From: Emticicia sp040253585 | GTDB lineage: Bacteria > Bacteroidota > Bacteroidia > Cytophagales > Spirosomataceae | Direction of reading: 5' to 3' | Length of the DNA stretch: 64,000 nucleotides | NCBI RefSeq assembly: GCF_040253585.1 | Contig: NZ_JBELAU010000007.1 | Coordinates: forward strand, 317,557 to 381,556 | Shown here: in pieces, positions 34,068 to 42,432 of the stretch | Numbering within the stretch: the first letter of the stretch is position 1 | Layout: every line of letters starts with the position of its first letter | Program-made: the position numbers and the translations under genes | The notes under the pieces: model-generated | What the model saw: only the letters and a program-made list of their open reading frames with translations | What the model was told of the DNA's origin: nothing | Databases searched by the model: none

Positions 34068-34163
34068 GACTTGTTACTGGTTAACTGGTTATTGGGAAAC
34101 TGCGGGGCTGCCCACGGTACGCCGCTGCGGTGCGGTTACGGGTGAACTGGTTACTGAAAACTG
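34068..34163. repeat. Direct-repeat region with GC-rich core between tsaE and ald
   Basis: Units of the type GGTTAACTGGTTATTGGG (34079-34096) and GGTGAACTGGTTACTGAA (34141-34158) are directly repeated. Between them lies a GC-rich stretch (about 34103-34140) containing GGGGCTGCCCACGGTACGCC, in contrast to the A/T-rich genome. Confidence 0.55.
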
Positions 34164-34168
34164 GTATT

Positions 34169-34573
34169 CTAACTAAATTCTATATTTCTACCTAAATCGT
34201 CAGTCAGACTTATTTTGATCTTAAAACAATTATTTGGTAACAGAGATTCCACTTTTTCTGCCCATTCGAGCAAGCAAATATTGCCCGAATCAAAGTATTC
34301 TTCTACGCCAAAATCAAGTGCTTCGGTTTCGTTTTTTAGACGGTAAAAATCAAAGTGATAGATGGTTTCGCCCGTTGATGATAAATACTCATTGACTATT
34401 GAAAAAGTAGGACTTTGAATGTTTCCTATTACGCCAAGTTGCTGACAAATCGCTTTTATCAAAGTTGTTTTTCCTGCCCCCATTTCTCCCTCAAAAATCC
34501 AGATATTTCGGCCTTTTGCGGCTTCAATTACCTGATGAGAAATTTGCCCTAAATCTTCTAAAGTATAAAACAT
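34169..34573 (-). CDS. tsaE: tRNA threonylcarbamoyladenosine biosynthesis ATPase
   Basis: 134 residues, standard size. The P-loop is IFEGEMGAGKTTLIKAICQQLG; then come SPTFSIVNEYLS, the HFDFYRLKNETEALDFGVEEYF block and the final LLEWAEKVESLLP, all typical of TsaE/YjeE. It is the ATPase of the TsaB-TsaD-TsaE complex that makes t6A at position 37 of ANN-decoding tRNAs. tsaB and tsaD are not in the window. Confidence 0.96.
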   Translation of the reverse strand: MFYTLEDLGQISHQVIEAAKGRNIWIFEGEMGAGKTTLIKAICQQLGVIGNIQSPTFSIVNEYLSSTGETIYHFDFYRLKNETEALDFGVEEYFDSGNICLLEWAEKVESLLPNNCFKIKISLTDDLGRNIEFS

Positions 34574-34876
34574 TTGAATGAATTATTGAAATTTTCCCAC
34601 AAAATTCGCATAAATACTTAAAATAATTTCAATCTTATTTCAGAAAAATCGTTTTTGTAAAAAAAACAAATTTTCTTAGGCAATATATGCAGAAATCTGT
34701 TGATTTTTCAAGAACTTTGTTAGACGAAATAAAAAACGCACCCGATTATAATAGTACCTGTTAGTCAGTAGCGATTAGTATTTAGCTTCATTGTGTAAGC
34801 CAATATCGTTTATGAGCTAAAGATTAATTGCTGTGACCTATATTTTAGCCAAAACCCAATAGATTTTATAAGTAGA
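34574..34876. other. 303-base region between divergent tsaE and mrdA
   Basis: A/T-rich, no gene seen. A partial -7-like sequence TATATTTT lies near 34840 before mrdA. A heptad-style stretch GTTAGTCAGTAGCGATTAG (34761-34779) occurs alone without a matching arm. Confidence 0.5.
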
Positions 34877-36862
34877 ATGTTCCAAGACAGAAAGCAAATC
34901 ATTCTTAGTTTTTTCTTTTTAGTTTGTACCATTTATGCACTAAGGTTATTTTACCTTCAGGTGATTGATGATACCTACCACACGATTGGCTCTACTGGGG
35001 CCTTAAAGAAAGAGGTGCAAATTCCTCTCCGAGGTCAAATCTATGACCGAAACGGTAAACTTTTGGTGGCAAACGTAGATGTGTATGACATGTACGTAAC
35101 GCCGTATAAAGTAAAACAGATGGATACGACCACGTTCTGTCGATTGTTCAATATCACTCGCTCTTATTTTGATAGCACCATGACGATTGCGAAAAGTTAT
35201 TCTCGGAATCGTGCTACTTTGTTTCTCCGACAATTATCGAAGGAAGATTATGCTCGTGTAGCCGATGCGATGGTGAGTTTCCCAGGTTTTACATTTGAGC
35301 TTTCGTTCTTTCGAACGTATCCAGCACGCACAATGGCTAATGCTTTAGGGTATATCGGAGAGATTAGCAAGAAGGCTTACGAAGCACAAGAAGTTGAATA
35401 TTATAGAAGTGGCGATTATATCGGAATCACTGGCCTCGAAAAGCAATACGAAATGGACCTTCGAGGACGACGAGGAGTGAAGTTTACGATGATGAATGTT
35501 CACGGAGAAAACAAAGGGTCGTATTCAAATGGTGAATATGATACGCTTGCTGTTATCGGAAAAAACCTTTACACAACGGTTGATGTAGAAGTGCAGCAAC
35601 TGGCTGATAGTCTTTTTCAAGGAAAAACAGGTTGTGCCGTAGCTATTGAACCACGTACAGGTGAGATTTTGGCGATGGGTTCGTATCCGTATTATGACCC
35701 AAATATGCTTTCGGGTAAACAGTTTAGTAAATATTTTAAAGAACTTTACCGAAACCCTGATAAACCTCTCAACGATCGTGTGGCTACTGGTTTTTTTCGT
35801 CCAGGTTCGACCTTTAAATTAGTACAATCGTTAGTTGGTTTACAGCTTGGGTCAATTACACCTGAAACTTTTTTTGCTTGTGGAAATGCTCCTGTAAAAT
35901 GTCATGGTCATCCTTCGGGTGATTTACATAATGCGGTTCGTTTTTCATGTAACCCATATTTTTATCATGTATTCAAGAAAACAATGTCGGCAACAAGTGA
36001 AACGAATCCGTTTAAAGCTGCACCGATTATGCTTTCAAAATGGCATGATATGGTGGAGAAATTTGGCTACGGACAAAAACTTGGTATTGACTTACCGTCA
36101 GAATCATCGGGTTTGCTGCCAAATGTAAAATATTATGACAAGCGTTATGGTTCGCAGCAATGGAAATTCTCTAATATTTACTCTTTAAGTATTGGAGAGG
36201 GTGAAATTTCGGTAAATATGCTCAAAATGGCCAATTTAGCAGCTACAATCGCCAATAGGGGCTACTGGGTAACGCCTCATTTGGTTCGTGGAGTTGGTCA
36301 GAATGGTAAAGGTGTATTGCCTGAGCATCGACAAGTGCATCGAACGGACATCGAACCACGACACTTTGAGGCAATCATTGGTGGTATGCAAGATGCCGTA
36401 GAGCGTGGAACTGTTGGTGGTGGTGCTGGTATTGTTGAAGGAATTGAGATTTGTGGAAAAACAGGTACTTCACAAAATAAAAAAGGAAAAGATAATTCAA
36501 TCTTTATTGCATTTGCTCCACGCTATAACCCTAAAATTGCGATTGCCGTAATGGTGCAGAACGCAGGTTTTGGCGGTTCGGTGGCTGCTCCAATTGCTAC
36601 TTTGATGATTGAAAAATATTTGAAACGCAAAATTGAGCGTACAGCTATTAAGGAGCGTATGTTGAATCTGAATATTAGAACTGTTGAAGCAATGGCCGCT
36701 GGGGCTGCGGCAAAACCAATTCCAGTGCTTACGCCTGAGTCAACCAGTAAGTCAACTCCTGCTGCACCTGTTGCTCCAACTAAGTCTAAAAAAGAAGCAG
36801 AAAAACCAGTAAAAACAACATTTATCAAACCAAAGGAAGAAAATCTAAATAAAACCAAGTAG
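34877..36862 (+). CDS. mrdA: Penicillin-binding protein 2 (elongation transpeptidase)
   Basis: 661 residues. One N-terminal membrane anchor (QIILSFFFLVCTIYALRLFYL), then the pedestal domain (PLRGQIYDRNGKLLVANVDVYDMYVTP), then the transpeptidase with all three motifs: SxxK as PGSTFKLVQS near residue 316, SxN as RFSCNPYFYH near 354 and KTG as CGKTGTSQN near 531. The C-terminal ~50 residues are a low-complexity Ala/Pro/Lys tail. It cross-links peptidoglycan in the cylindrical wall with RodA. rodA follows after one base. Confidence 0.95.
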   Translation: MFQDRKQIILSFFFLVCTIYALRLFYLQVIDDTYHTIGSTGALKKEVQIPLRGQIYDRNGKLLVANVDVYDMYVTPYKVKQMDTTTFCRLFNITRSYFDSTMTIAKSYSRNRATLFLRQLSKEDYARVADAMVSFPGFTFELSFFRTYPARTMANALGYIGEISKKAYEAQEVEYYRSGDYIGITGLEKQYEMDLRGRRGVKFTMMNVHGENKGSYSNGEYDTLAVIGKNLYTTVDVEVQQLADSLFQGKTGCAVAIEPRTGEILAMGSYPYYDPNMLSGKQFSKYFKELYRNPDKPLNDRVATGFFRPGSTFKLVQSLVGLQLGSITPETFFACGNAPVKCHGHPSGDLHNAVRFSCNPYFYHVFKKTMSATSETNPFKAAPIMLSKWHDMVEKFGYGQKLGIDLPSESSGLLPNVKYYDKRYGSQQWKFSNIYSLSIGEGEISVNMLKMANLAATIANRGYWVTPHLVRGVGQNGKGVLPEHRQVHRTDIEPRHFEAIIGGMQDAVERGTVGGGAGIVEGIEICGKTGTSQNKKGKDNSIFIAFAPRYNPKIAIAVMVQNAGFGGSVAAPIATLMIEKYLKRKIERTAIKERMLNLNIRTVEAMAAGAAAKPIPVLTPESTSKSTPAAPVAPTKSKKEAEKPVKTTFIKPKEENLNKTK

Positions 36863-36863
36863 T

Positions 36864-38141
36864 ATGGCACGTGAAATTGATATTCGAGAAGGAATTGACT
36901 GGACAACAGTTTGGCTTTATGCGGCACTCGTGTTTTTTGGTTGGCTAAATATTTATGCGGCTGTATATAATCCAGAAAACCCTATTACAATCTTTTCTAC
37001 ATCGCATAATGCAGGAAAGCAGCTACTTTTTATTTCATCGACATTTGTTTTGATTCTCATCATTCTTTTTGTTGATTACAAAGTTTATGACTCTTTTGCT
37101 TATATATTTTATGGTTTTGTAATCTTATTATTGATTGCCACTATATTTTTGGCTACCGAAATTAAGGGTTCGAGGTCTTGGATAAAACTGGGTAGCACGT
37201 TTTCATTGCAACCCGCCGAATTTTCCAAAATTTTTACAGCCTTGGCTCTGGCAAGGTTTCTGAGTACACAAGGGGTAAATATCTCGAAAGTTAGAGATGC
37301 TGTCGTTGCAGGCTTATTGGTTTTTGTGCCACCAATTATTATTATTTTGCAGAAAGAAACTGGTTCGGCTTTGACTTTTGCCGCTTTTATTGCAGTTTTT
37401 TATCGTGAAGGTCTTCCTGGTATTTATCCTGCATTGGGTATTGCTTTGGCAATTCTCTTCGTGTTAGTTTTATTCTTCAATAAATTTTATGTGGTGGCTG
37501 GCTTAGCCGTGGCTTGTGGGTTATTTTGGTACATGTTCCTGAAACGCTACGAACGTACCCGTCAAAATCTTGTTCGTCTCGGTGGTGTATTTGTCATTGC
37601 GTCGGCGTTTGTATTTGGTGTAAAGTTTTTTACAACAAATGTACTTCAACCACACCAACAAAAACGTATTCAGGTACTCGTAAATCCAGACTCCGACCCA
37701 CTTGGTGCTGGCTGGAACGTCACACAATCGAGGGTAGCGATTAGTTCGGGTGGAATTATCGGAAAAGGTTATTTACAAGGAACACAAACTAAATTCGACT
37801 TTGTGCCTGAACAATCGACTGACTTTATTTTCTGTACAGTTGGCGAAGAATGGGGCTTTCTTGGAAGTGTAATAGTTATTTTATTTTTTGCAGCTTTACT
37901 CAATAGAATCATCAATTTAGCTGAAAAACAACGTAGTAAATTCTCCCGAATTTATGGTTATTGTGTAGCATCAATCTTGTTTTTTCACTTATTGGTTAAT
38001 ATCGGTATGACCATTGGACTAATGCCCGTAATTGGTATTCCTTTGCCATTCTTGAGTTACGGTGGTTCATCGCTATGGTCGTTTACAATTTTGTTGTTTA
38101 TATTCTTGAAATTAGATGCTCACCGTAGCTATAAAGTATAA
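36864..38141 (+). CDS. rodA: Rod-shape determining protein RodA (peptidoglycan polymerase)
   Basis: 425 residues with about 10 membrane helices. Landmarks of the SEDS family: GSRSWIKLGSTFSLQPAEFSKIF, KETGSALTFAAFIAVFYREG, ARNVTQSRVAISSGGIIGKG-like AGWNVTQSRVAISSGGIIGK, FVPEQSTDFIFCTVGEEWGF and GIPLPFLSYGGSSLW. RodA polymerises glycan strands together with PBP2, whose gene ends one base earlier. The pair is a classic elongasome operon; the mreBCD genes usually placed upstream are not in the window. A strong bidirectional terminator follows. Confidence 0.95.
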   Translation: MAREIDIREGIDWTTVWLYAALVFFGWLNIYAAVYNPENPITIFSTSHNAGKQLLFISSTFVLILIILFVDYKVYDSFAYIFYGFVILLLIATIFLATEIKGSRSWIKLGSTFSLQPAEFSKIFTALALARFLSTQGVNISKVRDAVVAGLLVFVPPIIIILQKETGSALTFAAFIAVFYREGLPGIYPALGIALAILFVLVLFFNKFYVVAGLAVACGLFWYMFLKRYERTRQNLVRLGGVFVIASAFVFGVKFFTTNVLQPHQQKRIQVLVNPDSDPLGAGWNVTQSRVAISSGGIIGKGYLQGTQTKFDFVPEQSTDFIFCTVGEEWGFLGSVIVILFFAALLNRIINLAEKQRSKFSRIYGYCVASILFFHLLVNIGMTIGLMPVIGIPLPFLSYGGSSLWSFTILLFIFLKLDAHRSYKV

Positions 38142-38169
38142 CATTATTTAGAAAAGTGACATTATAAAA

Positions 38170-38205
38170 ATCCCCATTTTGAAATTTTCAAAATGGGGAT
38201 TTTTT
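38170..38205. terminator. Bidirectional terminator after rodA
   Basis: ATCCCCATTTTGAA (38170-38183) pairs perfectly with TTCAAAATGGGGAT (38187-38200) and is followed by T residues; A residues precede it. It lies between rodA and the convergent secreted gene. Confidence 0.9.
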
Positions 38206-38216
38206 GTGTAGAAAAC

Positions 38217-38576
38217 CTAAGGTTGTCTTTCACTCTCAATCATATTACCTTGTATCGAAAGTTTGGCTTTAATCACTACCTTAGAGTCATTTCTTACGAA
38301 TTCGATTTTTCCATCATAACCTACGACTTCAAAAATATCAGCCTCTTTGGTCGGAGCAAGTACTGCTGAGCCTTGGCCAACTGCTTCACCAAAAAGTTGA
38401 CCATTCTGAATACTTACAATTAATTCTTCAAAAGGCCCTTCTTTTACCTTATATTTACCTACGTAAGCTTTTGCTGCAACTGTATCAATTGCTGTTGTTG
38501 TGGAAGTAGTTTGTGCCGAAACATCAAAACTAAAGGCAAAAATGCCCAAGATTAATAATAGAGAAAGTTTTTTCAT
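38217..38576 (-). CDS. Small secreted protein, DUF3471-like
   Basis: 119 residues with a signal peptide (MKKLSLLLILGIFAFSFDVSAQ). The mature part AKAYVGKYKVKEGPFEELIVSIQNGQLFGEAVGQG and GKIEFVRNDSKVVIKAKLSIQG resembles the beta-rich DUF3471 domain often found at the C-terminus of serine beta-lactamase-like proteins, here standing alone. No active-site serine motif is present. Function unknown; probably a periplasmic or surface binding module. Confidence 0.65.
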   Translation of the reverse strand: MKKLSLLLILGIFAFSFDVSAQTTSTTTAIDTVAAKAYVGKYKVKEGPFEELIVSIQNGQLFGEAVGQGSAVLAPTKEADIFEVVGYDGKIEFVRNDSKVVIKAKLSIQGNMIESERQP

Positions 38577-38806
38577 TGAAAGTAAAAGATTTGTTATAAG
38601 TGATTATAAAGCCTAAACGCCATTATTAGCTGTTTAGTTTATTTTTGTAAATATAATTATTTTTATATTTATTTTTAAAATTTAATGATAATATAACAGC
38701 GTTTTTTCGGATAAATAAAAGTTGAGAATCAGCGTTTAAGGATATGATATTGGTCATGTATTTCAAGTCTTGAAAAGGCTTTTTTTGCACAAAAATTAAA
38801 AAACGT

Positions 38807-40090
38807 ATGTTAATCACAACTGCCCAAAAAGCCCTCGAAACTGTAAAATCAGGCGATAAAATATTTATTCACAGTGTTTCGGCCGTACCGCACCATTTAG
38901 TTAATGCCTTAGTTGCCCGTGCTGATTCTTTGAAAGGAATTGAAATTTATCACCTACACACCGAAGGCGATGCTCCTTATACAAATCCAGAATATGCCGA
39001 AGTTTTTCATACCAACGCTTTTTTTATTGCTAAAAACACCCGAAAAGCCATTGCCGAAGGTCGAGGAAGCTATATTCCAGTTTTTTTATCGGAGATTCCC
39101 AAACTTTTCACGCAAAACATCATTAAGCTGAATATTGCATTAATTTCAGTTTCTACACCTGATAAAAGCGGTTTTTGCTCGCTCGGCACATCGGTTGATG
39201 CAACTTTGGCGGCCATCGATTCGGCTGATGTGGTTATTGCTCAGATAAATAAATTCGTACCTCGTACTCTCGGTGATGCTCAAATTCACACAAGTCGAAT
39301 CAATTATTTTGTGCCTTTTGATGAGCCATTGCACGAAGTTTCGTGGGGCGAACCTACTGATGAACATAAAAAAATCGGAAGTCATGTAGCTTCATTGGTA
39401 GAAGATGGTGCAACGCTCCAAATGGGAATTGGTAGTATTCCGAATGCAGTTTTGGCTGCTCTCAATAACCACAAAGATTTAGGTATTCACACCGAAATGT
39501 TTTCTGATGGCATCATTCCTTTGGTCGAAAAAGGTATTATTACAGGAAAATACAAAAAGCGTAATCGAGGGAAAATTGTTTCTACCTTTCTATGTGGGTC
39601 GAGGAAACTCTATGATTTTGTTGATGATAATCCACTCGTGACAATGATGCGGGTCGATTACGTGAACGATACTTCGATTATTCGGCAAAATCCAAAAGTT
39701 ACTGCTATTAATAGTGCCATCGAAATTGATATTACTGGCCAAGTTTGTGCCGATAGCATTGGCTATAATATGTATTCGGGCGTGGGTGGACAAATGGATT
39801 TTATCAGAGGGGCGGCATTATCGGAAGGAGGGAAGCCAATCATTGCTCTAAATGCCACTTCAAAAGGCTTATCGAAAATCGTTTCGCATTTGAAAGAAGG
39901 AGCAGGCGTAGTAACGACTCGGGCAAATGTACATTATGTAGTAACAGAATTTGGAATTGCTTATTTATTCGGCAAAAACTTGGTTGAACGAGCCAAAGAA
40001 CTCATCAAAATTGCTCATCCTGATCACCAAGAGGCTTTGGCGAAGTCTGCCTACGAGCGTTTCAAACATCATAGTTCGGTTGAGTTTTAG
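38807..40090 (+). CDS. Acetyl-CoA hydrolase/CoA-transferase family protein
   Basis: 427 residues. Both halves of the CoA-transferase fold are present. The catalytic Glu lies in INSAIEIDITGQVCADSIG near residue 310, followed by GYNMYSGVGGQMDFIRGAALSEGGK, the oxyanion/CoA-binding region. The N-terminal SGDKIFIHSVSAVPHHLVNALV is typical of the 4-hydroxybutyrate/acetate CoA-transferase group (Cat2-like). It probably moves CoA between acetyl-CoA and another acid, or hydrolyses acetyl-CoA; sequence alone does not decide. It is followed by metF, which has its own promoter. Confidence 0.88.
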   Translation: MLITTAQKALETVKSGDKIFIHSVSAVPHHLVNALVARADSLKGIEIYHLHTEGDAPYTNPEYAEVFHTNAFFIAKNTRKAIAEGRGSYIPVFLSEIPKLFTQNIIKLNIALISVSTPDKSGFCSLGTSVDATLAAIDSADVVIAQINKFVPRTLGDAQIHTSRINYFVPFDEPLHEVSWGEPTDEHKKIGSHVASLVEDGATLQMGIGSIPNAVLAALNNHKDLGIHTEMFSDGIIPLVEKGIITGKYKKRNRGKIVSTFLCGSRKLYDFVDDNPLVTMMRVDYVNDTSIIRQNPKVTAINSAIEIDITGQVCADSIGYNMYSGVGGQMDFIRGAALSEGGKPIIALNATSKGLSKIVSHLKEGAGVVTTRANVHYVVTEFGIAYLFGKNLVERAKELIKIAHPDHQEALAKSAYERFKHHSSVEF

Positions 40091-40162
40091 TCATTTCGAT
40101 ATTATACGTAAAAATAATATAACTACATAAGGCTTTAATATTAGATAAAATAACTATAAAAG

Positions 40163-40193
40163 TTTGTTTTAATAAATAATATATCTATTTTTG
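40163..40193 (+). promoter_or_regulatory. Promoter of metF
   Basis: TTTG at 40163-40166 and TATTTTTG at 40186-40193 are separated by 19 bases, an exact match to the Bacteroidota sigma-ABfr consensus. Transcription should start near 40200, so the TTG at 40191 cannot be the translation start. Confidence 0.75.
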
Positions 40194-40226
40194 TCGAAAA
40201 ATAAGGATAAAACTTTCTTTTATAAA

Positions 40227-41186
40227 ATGGCAAAAGTAACCGAACACTTAAAGAGTAATAACGGAAAACCAATTTTTTCGATTGAAATTATTCCGCCAAC
40301 CAAAGGCACAAATATCAATGACCTCTTGAATGCCATTGAGCCAATGATGGAATTGAAACCTCCTTTTATTGATGTTACTTTTCACCGTGAAGAATATTTT
40401 ACGAAACAATTACCAGATGGCACAATCAAGGAAGTACGTACTCGCAAACGCCCTGGAACTGTTGGAATTTGTTCGTCAATCATGCACCGTTTTAAAATCG
40501 ACCCTGTACCGCACGTGCTTTGTGGAGGTTTTACAAAAGATGATACCGAAGATTTATTGATTGACCTCAATTACTTAGGAATTGATAATGTATTGGCTCT
40601 CAGAGGAGATTTTGCTAAGCCTTACGATACTTTTAAAGCAAAAAAAGATGGTCATCAGTTTGCCAATGAACTGGTTTCGCAGATAAAAGACATGAATAAT
40701 GGCAAATATTTGCACGAAGATTCTGAGTATTTGAATGCCAGTGATTTTTGTATTGGTGTGGCAGCTTACCCTGAAAAACACTTTGAAGCTACTGATTTAG
40801 ACCAAGATATGGAAAACTTAAAGCGTAAAGTTGCGGCGGGAGCAGATTACATAGTGACTCAAATGTTTTTTGATAACCAAAAATACTTTGACTTCGTAAA
40901 TAAATGTCGTGCAGAAGGCATCACGATTCCGATTATTCCAGGTTTGAAAGTGCTGGCTACCAAAAAGCAATTAGATATTTTGCCAAGACTATTCTATTTA
41001 GATATGCCAGAGGCGTTCAGAAAAGAGGTTTTGGCTTGCGAAAACGATAAACAGGCAAAGCAGTTGGGTATTGAATGGTCGATTCAACAATGTCGTGAAT
41101 TGATTGATTTTGGAGTACCTGCTTTGCATTTCTATACAATGAGCAAGTCAGATACAACAATGGCTGTGGCGAGAGAGGTGTTTTAA
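40227..41186 (+). CDS. metF: Methylenetetrahydrofolate reductase
   Basis: 319 residues from the ATG at 40227. The start SIEIIPPTKGTNINDLLNAI carries the Glu-containing FxxEIxPP opening of the family. HVLCGGFTKDDTEDLLIDLNYLGIDNVLALRGD holds the folate/FAD-binding signature, and DFCIGVAAYPEKHFEA, ADYIVTQMFFDNQKYFDFVN and IPIIPGLKVLATKKQL complete the TIM barrel. It reduces methylene-THF to methyl-THF with NADH/FAD for methionine synthesis. The promoter upstream is one of the best in the window. Confidence 0.96.
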   Translation: MAKVTEHLKSNNGKPIFSIEIIPPTKGTNINDLLNAIEPMMELKPPFIDVTFHREEYFTKQLPDGTIKEVRTRKRPGTVGICSSIMHRFKIDPVPHVLCGGFTKDDTEDLLIDLNYLGIDNVLALRGDFAKPYDTFKAKKDGHQFANELVSQIKDMNNGKYLHEDSEYLNASDFCIGVAAYPEKHFEATDLDQDMENLKRKVAAGADYIVTQMFFDNQKYFDFVNKCRAEGITIPIIPGLKVLATKKQLDILPRLFYLDMPEAFRKEVLACENDKQAKQLGIEWSIQQCRELIDFGVPALHFYTMSKSDTTMAVAREVF

Positions 41187-41243
41187 AAAACTAACTATAT
41201 TTTAAAAAGATTTTTTTATATTTACTCATTAAACGCTTAATAT

Positions 41244-41498
41244 ATGAGTGTATTTGAGATAAAGTCAACAATTCATCAATTAGTAGAAAAGCTTGAAGAC
41301 GAGGCAGTTTTATTAAAAATCGAAAAGATTTTAGAAGAATATCTTGCCGTAGAGTCAGTCGTGTGGGACGAACTACCTGTGGAATTACAAAATCGGCTTG
41401 ATAAGTCGGAAGAGGATGCTAAGTCTGGAAATGTGATTCCACATGATGAAGTTGTGAGTAGATTCAGAAAGCAATATGCCCATTTTTATGAGAGTTGA
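41244..41498 (+). CDS. Putative antitoxin of a ParE-like pair
   Basis: 84 residues, strongly acidic and helical: MSVFEIKSTIHQLVEKLEDEAVLLKIEKILEEYL, then VWDELPVELQNRLDKSEEDAKSGNVIPHDEVVSRFR. The C-terminal SEEDAKSGNVIPHDEV pattern is common in small antitoxins linked to ParE/RelE toxins. Its stop codon overlaps the toxin gene start, the usual coupling. A weak -7 element (TATATTTA, 41217-41224) lies 20 bases before the start. Confidence 0.75.
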   Translation: MSVFEIKSTIHQLVEKLEDEAVLLKIEKILEEYLAVESVVWDELPVELQNRLDKSEEDAKSGNVIPHDEVVSRFRKQYAHFYES

Positions 41499-41781
41499 AT
41501 GGACTGCACAAGCGGAAAAAGATTTTGAAAAATACGTCAATTTTCTTGCTAAGAATATTAGCTACAAAGCTTCCGCAGATTTTATGGAAGCAACTTTCGA
41601 TACAATCGAAAAAATAAGATATCCCTTAGTCAATTATCAAATTGTTGATTCGACTAAGGGAATTCGCAAGTGCAAGATTAATAAATTTGTTGATTTATAC
41701 TACAAAATCATTGACGAAGAATATCTCCAAATCAGAACTTTCTTTGACTCTCGACAAAATCCTGATAAGCTAAAATTGTAA
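41476..41781 (+). CDS. ParE/RelE superfamily toxin
   Basis: 101 residues from 41476, or 97 from the ATG at 41488 (MRVEWTAQAEKDFEKYVNFL); both overlap the antitoxin gene. The motif order is that of RelE/ParE toxins: VEWTAQAEKDFEKYVNFLAKN, ADFMEATFDTIEKIRYPL and then IRKCKINKFVDLYYKIIDEEYLQIRTFFDSRQNPDKL. ParE-type toxins inhibit gyrase and RelE types cleave mRNA; gyrB lies nearby but this is chance context. It is the second toxin-antitoxin pair of the window and is unlike the first in sequence. Confidence 0.82.
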   Translation: MPIFMRVEWTAQAEKDFEKYVNFLAKNISYKASADFMEATFDTIEKIRYPLVNYQIVDSTKGIRKCKINKFVDLYYKIIDEEYLQIRTFFDSRQNPDKLKL

Positions 41782-41784
41782 ATT

Positions 41785-42318
41785 TTACGGCAAAATCAAA
41801 GAATAACCCTTATTCTGATAAGTGCTGAAAGTTATTAAGGCCGATTGGGCTACTTTTATATTTTCATTGCGTTTTTCATCGACTAATTTTCTTGCTCGAA
41901 GCGATTGCCCACAGACGAAAAAACGCACACCATTCTTGCCCAATTCATTAATCAAAGCCGTATTGGGATTTGCCATACCAAACTTCTTTTTATAGGCTTC
42001 GTCCTCTAAAATTATAGGAGTTCCCAAAAAGTGAAATACGCCCACTACATCAATATTTTCTTTCGGAACACCTGCTTCAATATGAGCATTTACTAAGCGA
42101 GCCAATTTATCAAGTGCTGAATTCACAGAGTCAGGTTTATCTGAAGCCTTAGATAAATCAACAATTAGCTTATATTTCATTTTCTTACCAACTATGGGTG
42201 TAGCTTCTGGCACTTCAAACATTCCACCGCCACTTTTGATAAGCGGATATATTTTTTTCTGAGCGAAAGTCGAAGTTAGTGAAAGGTATAACAGAGAAAG
42301 GATAATCAAATTTTTCAT
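41785..42318 (-). CDS. Secreted DsrE-family protein
   Basis: 177 residues from the ATG at 42318, where a signal peptide begins (MKNLIILSLLYLSLTSTFAQ). The mature part has the DsrE/DsrF-like fold: KMKYKLIVDLSKASDKPDSVNSALDKLARLVNAHIEAGV, IDVVGVFHFLGTPIILEDEAYKKKFGMANPNTALINEL and a Cys in VRFFVCGQSLRARKL. DsrE proteins take part in sulfur transfer inside the cell; this exported form is common in Bacteroidota and its role is unknown. It lies just after the gyrB terminator. Confidence 0.85.
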   Translation of the reverse strand: MKNLIILSLLYLSLTSTFAQKKIYPLIKSGGGMFEVPEATPIVGKKMKYKLIVDLSKASDKPDSVNSALDKLARLVNAHIEAGVPKENIDVVGVFHFLGTPIILEDEAYKKKFGMANPNTALINELGKNGVRFFVCGQSLRARKLVDEKRNENIKVAQSALITFSTYQNKGYSLILP

Positions 42319-42345
42319 AGTTTGATGAAGGTTTGGGGTTGAAAA

Positions 42346-42387
42346 AAGGCAGCTATCTTTTAGCATTGCTAAAGATAACTGCCTTTA
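42346..42387 (-). terminator. Terminator of gyrB
   Basis: AAAGGCAGCTATCTTTTAGC at the left pairs with GCTAAAGATAACTGCCTTT at the right with one mismatch and a one-base bulge. On the minus strand it is followed by a run of T. Confidence 0.85.
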
Positions 42388-42432
42388 AAATATTCACAAT
42401 AAAATAAACGCTAAATATTTATTATTGACAGA

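Noticed and set aside
40191..40226. TTG start for metF
   Set aside because: It lies within the -7 promoter element TATTTTTG, upstream of the expected transcription start; the ATG at 40227 fits the family length.
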